From an uncultured Sphingomonadales bacterium (GTDB taxonomy: Bacteria > Pseudomonadota > Alphaproteobacteria > Sphingomonadales > Sphingomonadaceae): 7,511 nt of DNA. Shown piece after piece: positions 1 through 6,965 of this stretch. The first letter of the stretch is position 1, and each line of letters starts with the position of its first letter. Location: contig CAIPWG010000436.1 of the NCBI GenBank assembly GCA_903868655.1, positions 1-7,511 on the forward strand, read 5' to 3'. The position numbers were made by a program, and so were the translations under genes. Under the pieces are notes generated by a model, which saw only the letters and a list, made by a program, of their open reading frames with translations, did no database searches and was not told where the DNA came from.

Positions 1-284
1 CTACCGAGTGCCCAAAAGGATAGGTCTTCGCAATCGGGCGCCACGCTCTGGGAAATACTCTTCGTAAACTGAGTGGCTTAGGTACTCAAAGGAGCAGGCC
101 CGTCGATCGGGCTGTCCACCGATGATCCTTTTCCGAGGCAGATTCTTCGTTGGTTCCGAAACTTGGTCGATTTTATGCGTTGTTAACGGTGCCTCGGGCT
201 AGCCGACCGGGGGAATGCTTTGCGCACAAGGCATGAACAAGCGCGCCGGGAACGCCAAACCCCCTGCTGCTGATCCTCCGTGCT
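1..284. other. Non-coding region downstream of efflux operon
   Basis: No reading frame in this stretch shows a convincing start, ribosome binding site and family resemblance. The frames open at the left edge on the plus strand stop within about 75 bases, so no neighbouring gene clearly runs in. The stretch holds short inverted repeats: GCCCG-TCGAT-CGGGC at 98-112, the distant pair CCGAGGCA (133-140) and TGCCTCGG (190-197), the palindrome GGCTAGCC at 197-204, and the hairpin at 215-234 listed separately. None is followed by a clear T run. It is probably the 3' flank of the efflux operon plus an intergenic gap. Confidence 0.6.
215..234 (-). terminator. Possible weak terminator hairpin after efflux operon
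   Basis: The arms ATGCTTTG (215-222) and CAAGGCAT (227-234) can pair around a four-base loop. All eight positions pair if one G-U wobble is allowed in plus-strand RNA. In the minus-strand transcript of the pump operon, the same position is an A-C mismatch. The hairpin begins about 50 bases past the channel gene's stop. There is no U tract after it (the minus strand continues TCCCCC), so it is not a standard intrinsic terminator. It could be a processing or 3'-end stabilising structure, or chance. Confidence 0.25.
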
Positions 285-1703
285 TCAACGCAATCCGCCT
301 CCGAGCGAACGATAAAGCTCGACCATATTGGTCTGTTCGATCAATCGGGTGGTGACAAGATTTTGCTGCGCCGAATATAACGTGCGTTGCGCGTCAAGGA
401 CGCTCAGGAACCTGTCAACACCCGTGCGATACCGCAATTCGGTGAGGCGCAGCGTGGCTGCGGCATTGTCCGCAAGCGAAGTTTGCGCGGCCAATTGCCG
501 ATCGATCGTCGCGCGTTGCGCCAGAGCATCGGCAACTTCCTTGAAGGCCGTCTGAATCGCCTTTTCGTACTCCGCCACAGCCAGATCGCGCGACGCCTTG
601 GAATAACGCAGATTGGCGTCATTCTTGCCAAAGTCGAAAATGGGCAAAGTGGCCTGGGGCGCAACTTTCCAGGTGCCGTTGCCACCGGCGAACAGGCCGG
701 ACAGCGCGGTGCTATAGGTACCAAGCGCTGCGGTCAGGCTTATCTGCGGAAAAAATGCTGCGCGGGCTGCGCCGATGTCAGCGTTGGCTGCGCGCAATTT
801 GTGCTCGGCTTCTGCGATGTCGGGACGGCGCAACAACACATCGGACGACAAACCGACAGGCAGCCGTGGCAATGTCGCGCCTGATGCGGGCAGCGATGCG
901 GGCAGCAGACTGGCGGGTGGCTGCGCTCCTACCAAAAGCTGAAGTGCATCGCGGTCTTGCGCGACGATAGCGGTTCGCCGGGCAAGGTCGGCACTCGTGC
1001 TGTCGTAGCTGCTTCGCGCCTGGCGCACATCAATTTCGCTCGCCGTGCCGATCCGCATCAGAGTGGTCGTCAGATCGAGTGTTGCCTGGTCGCTCTTGAC
1101 GGTTGTCTCGGCGATCGCAAGCGCCTCTGTGTCGGCCGCAAGGGTGAGATAATCTCTGGCCACTTCGCTGATAAGCAACACTTGCGCCGCATTGCGCGCG
1201 TCTTCACTCGCGAGGTACGTCTCGAATGCCTGTTTGGTCTGGTTGCGCAACCTGCCGAACAGGTCGATTTCCCACGATGAAATGCCCAGATTGGCCTGAT
1301 AGCTGTTGCTTTGGCGAGGAATCGCGGCGTTCGCCTGTGCCCCGGTGAGTGCCGTGATCTGGCTCTCCGATTCCTTCTGGTATGTCGCGGAACCAGTCCC
1401 GCTGACTGTCGGCAGCAGGTCAGCTTTGCGACCGGCAAATTGCGCGCGATTTTGCGCCACATTCGCGACCGCAATCCGCAAATCGCGGTTGTTCGCCAGC
1501 GACAAAGCAATCAGTTGTTGCAGGTTCGGATCAACGAAGAAATTGCGCCACGCCACATCTGCTGCGGTGCTCTGATCGCCTGGTTCGGCGTTCGGCAAAG
1601 ATCGGGGCACTGGCATGTTCGGCCGGACGTATTTGGGTGCAAGATCGCATCCGCCAAGCGCAAGGGTCAATGCTATCGCACTGAATAAAGTGTTGTATCG
1701 CAT
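285..1703 (-). CDS. Outer-membrane efflux lipoprotein, NodT/OprM family (RND system channel)
   Basis: This is the outer-membrane channel of a tripartite efflux pump. It forms a trimeric beta-barrel with a long alpha-helical periplasmic tunnel that meets the adaptor and pump. From the ATG at 1703 the protein has 472 residues, usual for the family. The frame stays open upstream to 1913, but I chose 1703 because it gives a signal peptide with lipobox LGGC (residues 16-19, Cys19 lipidated) and AGGAGG sits six bases upstream. Two OEP-type halves are visible. The first has AWRNFFVDPNLQQLI near residues 51-65. The second has the family hallmark RRPDIAEAEHKL at 292-303 followed by AANADIGAARAAFFP (305-319). 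The C-terminus ELYRSLGGG (462-470) is also typical. It is the last gene of the operon, one base after the pump stop. Asp follows the lipidated Cys, which in enterobacteria would signal inner-membrane retention. The family call is firm; the substrate is unknown. Confidence 0.95.
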   Translation of the reverse strand: MRYNTLFSAIALTLALGGCDLAPKYVRPNMPVPRSLPNAEPGDQSTAADVAWRNFFVDPNLQQLIALSLANNRDLRIAVANVAQNRAQFAGRKADLLPTVSGTGSATYQKESESQITALTGAQANAAIPRQSNSYQANLGISSWEIDLFGRLRNQTKQAFETYLASEDARNAAQVLLISEVARDYLTLAADTEALAIAETTVKSDQATLDLTTTLMRIGTASEIDVRQARSSYDSTSADLARRTAIVAQDRDALQLLVGAQPPASLLPASLPASGATLPRLPVGLSSDVLLRRPDIAEAEHKLRAANADIGAARAAFFPQISLTAALGTYSTALSGLFAGGNGTWKVAPQATLPIFDFGKNDANLRYSKASRDLAVAEYEKAIQTAFKEVADALAQRATIDRQLAAQTSLADNAAATLRLTELRYRTGVDRFLSVLDAQRTLYSAQQNLVTTRLIEQTNMVELYRSLGGGLR

Positions 1704-1704
1704 G

Positions 1705-4700
1705 TCAGGCCTCCTGCGCCGGACCGGAAGGTGCCGAACCTTCGGGGTCGCTGCCGGCATGCTTGAACAGCTTTTTGACCAGCACGAAAAACACCGGGAC
1801 AAAAAAGATGGCAAGAACGGTGGCCGACAACATGCCGCCGACGACGGCCCGGCCGATGGCGTGACGGCCACCCGATCCTGGGCCGGTCGAAATCGCCAAG
1901 GGCAAAACGCCAAACATGAATGCCAGGCTGGTCATCAATATCGGTCGCAGGCGCAAGCTGGCTGCCTCCAGCGCGGCCTTGACCACATCCATTCCGCCCG
2001 CGACGCGTTCTTCGGCAAATTCCACAATCAGAATTGCGTTTTTCGAGGCAAGCCCGACGGTGGTGATCAGGCCGACTTGAAAATAGATGTCGTTGTCGAG
2101 CCCGGTCAGCGTGGCAGCAAGAACCGCGCCGATCACGCCGAGCGGCACCACCAGAAGCACAGCGATCGGCACCGACCAGCTTTCATACAGGGCAGCAAGG
2201 CACAGGAACACGATCAGCAGCGACAAGACATAAAGCGGCACGGCCTGTCCGCCTGACGCCACTTGTTCATAGGATAACCCGGTCCATTCATAGCCAAACC
2301 CCGGCGGCAGTTTGCGCGACAATGCGGCCATCGCTTCCAGCGCCTCGCCGGTGCTCTTGCCGGGCGCACCGATGCCTTGAAGTTCCATTGCCGGCTGCCC
2401 GTTGAAGCGTTCCAGCCGCATCGGACCTTTGATCCAGCTCGTGCTCGAAAATGCCGAGATGGGCGCCATGACATTGTTCTGGCCGCGCACAAACAGCGCA
2501 TTGATATCCTCTGGCCGCTTGCGGAACGGCGCATCGGCCTGCGCAAACACTTTTTTGACCCGGCCCCGATCGATAAAATCGTTGATATAGGACCCGCCAA
2601 GCATTGTGCTCAGCGTGTCGTTGATGTCGGCCGGGGCCAGGCCCAGAGCGGTCGCCCGCGTGAGATCAAGATTGACCTTGAGTTGAGGTGCGTCTTCCAG
2701 TCCGTTGGGTCGGACTTGTGCCACGGTCTTGTCTTGCGAGGCCATGCCCAACAACTGGTTGCGGGCATTGGTCAGCGCGGCATGGCCATGAGCGCCAAGA
2801 TCTTTGAGTTCAAAGTCAAAACCTGTGGCATTGCCCAGTTCGAGCACTGCCGGGGGTGAAAAGGCGATGACTTTGGCCTGGGGCACTGCTTTGGCCATGG
2901 TCATGATTGCGCGATTGGCGATCGATTGGGCGTTGTTCTGGACACCGGGACGATCATCCCAGTCTTTCAGGCGCAGGAAGCAGATGCCCACATTCTGACC
3001 GACGCCACCAAGGCTGAAGCCAGAGATACTGAAAACGCCATCGACGTTGGCCTTTTCATCGACCATGAAATGGTTGCGCACCGTGTTCATCGCCGCCTCG
3101 GTCTGCGCCGCCGTCGATCCGGCAGGCAAGATCACCTGGGTAAACAGCAGGCCCTGATCCTCGTCGGGCAGGAAGCCCCCGGGCAAACGCACAAACAACA
3201 GCGCCATGGCGGCGAAAATTGCGCCATAGACCAACATGGTACGGATCCAGCCGCGATTGGCCCGTTCCACCACGGCAGCATACCGATCACGGGTTTGGTC
3301 AAACTTGCGATTGAACCATCCGAAAAATCCGCGGTTGCGCTTTGTGGTCTGATCCTTGGGCTTGAGCAGGGCTGCGCACAGGGCAGGGGTCAAGGTAAGC
3401 GCCACGAGCACCGACAGCGCCATCGAGGTAACAATCGTGATCGAAAACTGGCGGTAAATGACGCCCGCTGATCCGCCGAAAAAGGCCATCGGAGCGAACA
3501 CCGCGGATAATACCAGCCCGATGCCGATCAGGGCGCCGCTGACTTCATCCATCGACTGATGCGCCGCCTGAAGCGGTGTCAGGTCGTGTTCGTCGATCAG
3601 CCGTTCCACGTTTTCGACGACCACGATCGCATCGTCGACCAAAAGGCCGATCGCCAGCACCGTGCCGAACAAGGTCAATGTGTTGATGGTAAAGCCCAGT
3701 GCATAAAGCACAGCGAACGTTCCCAGCAGAACGACGGGGACCGCAATCGTGGGGATCAGCGTCGCGCGCCAGTTTTGCAGAAACAGCAGCATCACCAGGA
3801 ATACGAGGACGACCGCTTCGATCAGTGTCTGCACGACTTCTTTGATCGACAGATTGACGAACGGTGTGCTGTCGAGCGGATAGGCTACTTTGATATCTTG
3901 CGGAAATGTCGTCGAAAGGCGGGCCATTTCGAGCTTTACATCGCGCACGGTCTGCAACGCATTGGCGCCGGGCGCCAGTTTGATCGCCATGCCGGCAGCC
4001 GGATGGCCGTTGTAACGTGAAATCGAGCTGGCGGTTTCCGCGCCGATTTCGACGCGCGCAACATCCCCGAGTTTGACATTGGCGCCATTGGCACTGGTCC
4101 GCAGCAAGATTGCGCGGAATTGTTCCGCTGTCTGAAGCCGCGATTGCGCCGTAACCACCGCGTTCAGCGTTTGCCCCGTGACTGCCGGCAATCCGCCGAT
4201 CTGACCCGCTGAAACCTGTGCGTTCTGGGCGGTGATTGCGTTGCGCACATCGCTGGTGGTTATTTGCAGGCCCTGCATCTTGTAGGGATCGAGCCAGATG
4301 CGCATGGCATATTGGGAACCGAAGATCTGGGTGTCACCCACGCCATTGATCCGGCTGATCGGATCTTGCACCCGCGCGGCCAGCAAGTCGCCGACATCGT
4401 CTTGATCGTGCGTGGCATTGTCCGAATAGAGCGCCACGACCAACGCAAAGTTTTTGACCGATTTGGCCACACGCAGGCCCTGCAATTGCACTGCCTGGGG
4501 AAGCAGCGCGGTCGCCGCCTGCACTTTGTTTTGAACCTGCACCTGCGCCACATCGGGGTCGGTGCCCTGTTCAAACGTCAGGGTGACCGTGGCGGTGCCC
4601 GATGAATCGCTTGTCGAGGCGAAATAGTTGAGGTGGTCAATCCCCTTCAGCTGTTGTTCGATCACCTGGGTGGTGGTGTTTTCCAAGGTCTGCGCATCGG

Positions 4701-4854
4701 CACCCGGATACGTTGCAGTCACCGAAATCGATGGCGGCGCGATCTTGGGAAATTGCGCAATCGCCATCGACCGGATGGCCAGCCCACCAGCCAGCATCAT
4801 AACGATCGCGATAACCCAGGCAAAGATCGGGCGGTCGATGAAATAACGCGACAT
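1705..4854 (-). CDS. RND (HAE1-type) multidrug efflux pump, inner-membrane subunit, AcrB/MexB-like
   Basis: This is a proton-driven drug exporter of the inner membrane, active as a trimer that takes substrates from the periplasm and outer leaflet. It has 1049 residues, the standard length for the HAE1 group. TM1 lies near residues 10-28, after the typical N-terminus FIDRPIFAWV. The second membrane block starts near 340. The proton-relay residues are present: Asp407 and Asp408 in LLVDDAIVVVENV, Lys938 in GLASKNA, and Arg968 and Thr975 in RLRPILMTSLAF. By eye alignment with AcrB, the distal-pocket aromatics Phe136, Phe178, Tyr325, Phe608, Phe613 and Phe626 are kept. Leu615 stands where AcrB has switch-loop Phe617, and Val618 where it has Arg620. 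The start ATG shares one base with the adaptor's TGA (TGATG), with a weak AGGG nine bases upstream, so translation is probably coupled. Family and mechanism are firm; substrates cannot be read from sequence. Confidence 0.97.
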   Translation of the reverse strand: MSRYFIDRPIFAWVIAIVMMLAGGLAIRSMAIAQFPKIAPPSISVTATYPGADAQTLENTTTQVIEQQLKGIDHLNYFASTSDSSGTATVTLTFEQGTDPDVAQVQVQNKVQAATALLPQAVQLQGLRVAKSVKNFALVVALYSDNATHDQDDVGDLLAARVQDPISRINGVGDTQIFGSQYAMRIWLDPYKMQGLQITTSDVRNAITAQNAQVSAGQIGGLPAVTGQTLNAVVTAQSRLQTAEQFRAILLRTSANGANVKLGDVARVEIGAETASSISRYNGHPAAGMAIKLAPGANALQTVRDVKLEMARLSTTFPQDIKVAYPLDSTPFVNLSIKEVVQTLIEAVVLVFLVMLLFLQNWRATLIPTIAVPVVLLGTFAVLYALGFTINTLTLFGTVLAIGLLVDDAIVVVENVERLIDEHDLTPLQAAHQSMDEVSGALIGIGLVLSAVFAPMAFFGGSAGVIYRQFSITIVTSMALSVLVALTLTPALCAALLKPKDQTTKRNRGFFGWFNRKFDQTRDRYAAVVERANRGWIRTMLVYGAIFAAMALLFVRLPGGFLPDEDQGLLFTQVILPAGSTAAQTEAAMNTVRNHFMVDEKANVDGVFSISGFSLGGVGQNVGICFLRLKDWDDRPGVQNNAQSIANRAIMTMAKAVPQAKVIAFSPPAVLELGNATGFDFELKDLGAHGHAALTNARNQLLGMASQDKTVAQVRPNGLEDAPQLKVNLDLTRATALGLAPADINDTLSTMLGGSYINDFIDRGRVKKVFAQADAPFRKRPEDINALFVRGQNNVMAPISAFSSTSWIKGPMRLERFNGQPAMELQGIGAPGKSTGEALEAMAALSRKLPPGFGYEWTGLSYEQVASGGQAVPLYVLSLLIVFLCLAALYESWSVPIAVLLVVPLGVIGAVLAATLTGLDNDIYFQVGLITTVGLASKNAILIVEFAEERVAGGMDVVKAALEAASLRLRPILMTSLAFMFGVLPLAISTGPGSGGRHAIGRAVVGGMLSATVLAIFFVPVFFVLVKKLFKHAGSDPEGSAPSGPAQEA
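1710..1715 (-). promoter_or_regulatory. Shine-Dalgarno AGGAGG that fixes the channel gene start
   Basis: The minus strand reads AGGAGG at 1715-1710, six bases before the ATG at 1703. The site lies inside the last codons of the pump gene. It supports the 1703 start over the longer open frame reaching 1913, which would place 70 non-homologous residues before the lipoprotein signal. It also suggests the channel is made by re-initiation or independent ribosome entry right at the pump stop codon. Confidence 0.85.
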
Positions 4855-6017
4855 CAGGAATGGCCCTGCATCGCTGGAGACCCCACAGGCGGCGTGGTTC
4901 CTGCCAGGTGCGGCACCACTTTTATGCCCGGCATGACCCCGACCAACCCTTCGACCAGCACTTTGTCGCCGGGCTTCAACCCGGCGCTAACCAACCACTT
5001 GTCGCCAATCGTCTGTCGGGTGGTGACCACGCGCGGTTGCACCACGTTGTCCGGGCCGAGCACCAATGCGGTCGCCTCGCCACGCTCGTTGCGGGCAATG
5101 CCAGCCTGCGGCACGAGGATGCCCTGCGGCTGGACTCCCTCGATGATACGCGCCCGCACCGACAGGCCGGGCAGCAGCATGCCGTCGTGGTTGTCGAAAG
5201 TTGCCCGCACGATGACCGATCCCGTGTTCGGATCGACGGTGACCTCCGCAAAACGGAGTTTGCCCTCGGTGGGATAGGTCTGCCCGTTGGGCAACACCAG
5301 TTGCACCGGTGCGCTGTCCTTGCCGTTGCGGTGCATGCTTCCGTTGCTCAGGTCGGTTTTGAGGTCGAGCAACTGCGCAGCGGATTGGGAGAGGTCGACA
5401 TAGACTTGATCTGTGCGCTGGATCGTTGCCAACGCACTTGATTGGCCCGCCGAAACCAGCGCGCCGGGGGTGAACAACGAACGACCGATGCGCCCGCTGA
5501 TTGGTGCGCGGACGCGGGTGTAGCCCAAATTGACGAGCGCGCTCTGCAATGTGCCGCGTGCAGAAATAACTTGTGCGCGTGCTTGTGCAGCTGACGCTTC
5601 GGCGTTGTCGGCTTCTTGCTTGCTGATGGCGTTGGCAGCAGCAAGCTGGCGATACCGGTCTGCCTGCAATGCGGTGGACCGAATTGTTGCCTCGGCCGTC
5701 GCCAGTTGCCCGCGCGCATTCAGAACTGCGGCGCGATAGCTTGAGTCCTCAATCACATACAACACTTGACCGGCGTGTACGGTTGCCCCCTCCTGAAACA
5801 GGCGTTGACGGATCACGCCGGTAATCTGTGGCCGCACATCGGATGTTTCCAACGCCGAAATGCGACCGGGCAGCTCCTCGGTCAACGTAACAGGCTCTGT
5901 CTTGAGCACAATATAGCCAACCGCAGCGGGCGGTGGTGGCGGTGGTGGTGCCTTGCCGCAAGCGCACAGCGTAAAAGTCGCGGCTATCGCAAGCGAACGA
6001 AGATGGTGGTCTGCCAT
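4854..6017 (-). CDS. RND efflux periplasmic adaptor (membrane fusion protein), AcrA/MexA-like lipoprotein
   Basis: This adaptor links the inner-membrane pump to the outer-membrane channel and is anchored to the inner membrane by a lipid. It has 387 residues. The signal peptide ends in lipobox LCAC (17-20), so Cys20 should be lipidated. The mature start CGKAP is followed by seven prolines (24-30) and resembles my recollection of the MexA N-terminus. Domains in order: first lipoyl half with VRPQITGVIRQRLFQEGATV (61-80), alpha-helical hairpin about 94-160 rich in Ala and Gln, second lipoyl half with LGYTRVRAPISGRIGRS (164-180), beta-barrel about 200-290, and membrane-proximal domain about 295-370 with ILVPQAGIARNERG. 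It is the first gene of the operon, and its stop overlaps the pump start. No strong Shine-Dalgarno precedes the ATG; GGAA 11 bases upstream is the best candidate. An in-frame TAG about 45 bases upstream rules out a much longer form. Confidence 0.96.
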   Translation of the reverse strand: MADHHLRSLAIAATFTLCACGKAPPPPPPPAAVGYIVLKTEPVTLTEELPGRISALETSDVRPQITGVIRQRLFQEGATVHAGQVLYVIEDSSYRAAVLNARGQLATAEATIRSTALQADRYRQLAAANAISKQEADNAEASAAQARAQVISARGTLQSALVNLGYTRVRAPISGRIGRSLFTPGALVSAGQSSALATIQRTDQVYVDLSQSAAQLLDLKTDLSNGSMHRNGKDSAPVQLVLPNGQTYPTEGKLRFAEVTVDPNTGSVIVRATFDNHDGMLLPGLSVRARIIEGVQPQGILVPQAGIARNERGEATALVLGPDNVVQPRVVTTRQTIGDKWLVSAGLKPGDKVLVEGLVGVMPGIKVVPHLAGTTPPVGSPAMQGHS

Positions 6018-6077
6018 ATGGGGGATCGTTCCAGTGTTCGGCGAAGGGGGGGTCGCAGAAATCTATCAGTTGCTAGA

Positions 6078-6105
6078 ATTATTCCACTTGATAAAACTCT
6101 GTCAA
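6078..6105 (-). promoter_or_regulatory. Promoter of the efflux operon (sigma70-like)
   Basis: On the minus strand a perfect -35 hexamer TTGACA (6105-6100) is followed after 16 bases by AATAAT (6083-6078), five of six matches to the -10 consensus. TGG lies directly before the -10, as in extended -10 promoters. Transcription would start near 6071, giving a leader of about 54 bases before the adaptor ATG at 6017. The -35 lies inside the CTTGA-N10-TCAAG inverted repeat, so a bound repressor would block it. It is the best promoter match I found in the gap. Confidence 0.6.
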
Positions 6106-6106
6106 G
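6087..6106. promoter_or_regulatory. Candidate TetR-family operator (20-bp inverted repeat)
   Basis: The arms CTTGA (6087-6091) and TCAAG (6102-6106) form a perfect inverted repeat around a ten-base spacer. Its length suits a TetR dimer, and it sits in the only gap between the regulator and the pump operon. It covers the -35 elements of both divergent promoter candidates. A second, looser pair is TATCA (6064-6068) and TGATA (6089-6093). Caution: two opposed -35 hexamers by themselves create part of this symmetry, so the repeat could reflect promoters and not protein binding. Confidence 0.45.
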
Positions 6107-6115
6107 CGGCATATT
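6088..6115 (+). promoter_or_regulatory. Candidate promoter of the TetR-family gene
   Basis: TTGATA (6088-6093) matches the -35 consensus at five of six positions. After 16 bases comes CATATT (6110-6115), four of six for the -10. Transcription would start near 6122, about 15 bases before the ATG at 6137. It faces away from and overlaps the pump promoter, so the two may compete and share one operator. The weak -10 fits low-level expression of a repressor. Confidence 0.35.
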
Positions 6116-6136
6116 CGGGCCATACCTTGCGTTAGC

Positions 6137-6877
6137 ATGAGGGGCCCGGGATTGAGCGAGACTGTTTCTGCACGCGCTGCGCTTGGCCGCTATCCGTGTG
6201 GCGAAGAAACACGCAAGCGGATCATTGATGTCGCGGTGGAGATATTTGGTCGCCAGGGTTTCGCAGCAACATCTACACGCGACATCGCAGTAATTGCGGA
6301 AATCAAGACGCCCGCGATCCAATATTACTTTGGTAGCAAGCTGGGTCTATATGATGCGTGTATTGATCAATTGACGGCCACCGTTGCGCAACGAATTGTG
6401 CCGGAACTGGAACGATGCCGTGAAATCATTACGGCCGAATTATCGCTGGATCAGATTGTGAGTGCTCTGTGCGATGTGCAGGACTGTTTGATCGATTCGT
6501 TTTTTGACGGGTACGAAGGCCATGCCATTCAGCGTCTGCTGGCTTGGGAAAATGTAGAATCGTCGCTCAAGGCATCCGATGCGATGATGAAGACGCGTGT
6601 CGGTCAGCCAATCTTTGAAACGTATTATGCGGCAGTGGAACGGGTGCTGCCTGTCCCCGTCGCGCCCTCAGAAATCAAGATTCAAGCGATGGCGCTTATG
6701 GGTATCTCAATGATATTTCATGCAAACCACAACAGAGTACTCGATCTGATCGATCAGCCCGGTTTCAGCGAAGAATTGTTGAACACTCTCAAGCAGGTTT
6801 CTCGTCGGCAGGTAACGCTGACCTTGACCGGTCTTGCTGGCACTCTCGCGCCGATCACATCGCGGCCCGCGCATTGA
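6137..6877 (+). CDS. TetR/AcrR-family transcriptional regulator, likely CerR/DUF1956-type C-terminus
   Basis: Probable repressor of the divergent efflux operon and of itself. It has 246 residues. The N-terminal TetR DNA-binding domain covers about residues 26-73: helix 1 near RKRIIDVAVEIFGRQGF (26-42), then the helix-turn-helix STRDIAVIAEIKTPAIQYYF (46-65), ending in GSKLGLYDACI. The rest is a ligand-binding and dimerisation domain. The stretch RLLAWENVESSLKASDAM (133-150) and the hydrophobic AMALMGISMIFHANHNRVL (184-202) resemble the DUF1956 domain of the CerR group, judged by eye. About 25 residues precede helix 1, and the ATG lacks a good ribosome binding site. A TTG at 6152 has GAGGGG seven bases upstream and would give 241 residues. 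Control of the pump is inferred from divergent adjacency and the operator-like repeat between them. Confidence 0.9.
   Translation: MRGPGLSETVSARAALGRYPCGEETRKRIIDVAVEIFGRQGFAATSTRDIAVIAEIKTPAIQYYFGSKLGLYDACIDQLTATVAQRIVPELERCREIITAELSLDQIVSALCDVQDCLIDSFFDGYEGHAIQRLLAWENVESSLKASDAMMKTRVGQPIFETYYAAVERVLPVPVAPSEIKIQAMALMGISMIFHANHNRVLDLIDQPGFSEELLNTLKQVSRRQVTLTLTGLAGTLAPITSRPAH
6139..6154 (+). promoter_or_regulatory. Possible Shine-Dalgarno and alternative TTG start of the regulator
   Basis: GAGGGG (6139-6144) stands seven bases before TTG (6152-6154), in frame with the regulator. The annotated ATG at 6137 has no comparable upstream site. Starting at the TTG would drop five residues (MRGPG) with no family match. 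The choice does not change the functional domains. Confidence 0.3.
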
Positions 6878-6965
6878 TGGCTTGCACCTGCGCTGAGGGA
6901 GGGCGTATGTCTTGAGAACAGAGGATGTTTGGACCTGACCAAAAAAGGCGGGCGGAGAAACTGTT

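Noticed and set aside
98..112. Hairpin GCCCG-TCGAT-CGGGC as a terminator
   Set aside because: The stem has only five strong pairs and no T run on either strand, and it is about 170 bases beyond the operon's stop.
387..884. Plus-strand open frame opposite the channel gene
   Set aside because: It is antisense to a conserved channel gene, lacks a recognisable family pattern and has no convincing ribosome binding site.
1704..1913. Upstream extension of the channel gene to an ATG at 1913
   Set aside because: It would add 70 residues overlapping the pump gene and bury the lipoprotein signal peptide; the start at 1703 has AGGAGG and a proper lipobox.
1615..4020. Several long plus-strand open frames opposite the pump gene (for example 1615-2256, 2377-2859, 2926-3471, 3559-4020)
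   Set aside because: They lie entirely or almost entirely antisense to the firmly identified pump gene (the first also overlaps the start of the channel gene). Their products are rich in Arg, His, Gln and Asp with no domain pattern, as expected of shadow frames in G+C-rich coding DNA.
6746..6757. 12-bp palindrome CTGATCGATCAG inside the regulator gene
   Set aside because: It encodes part of a plausible C-terminal domain and is made of GATC-type words frequent in this sequence; nothing around it suggests a site.
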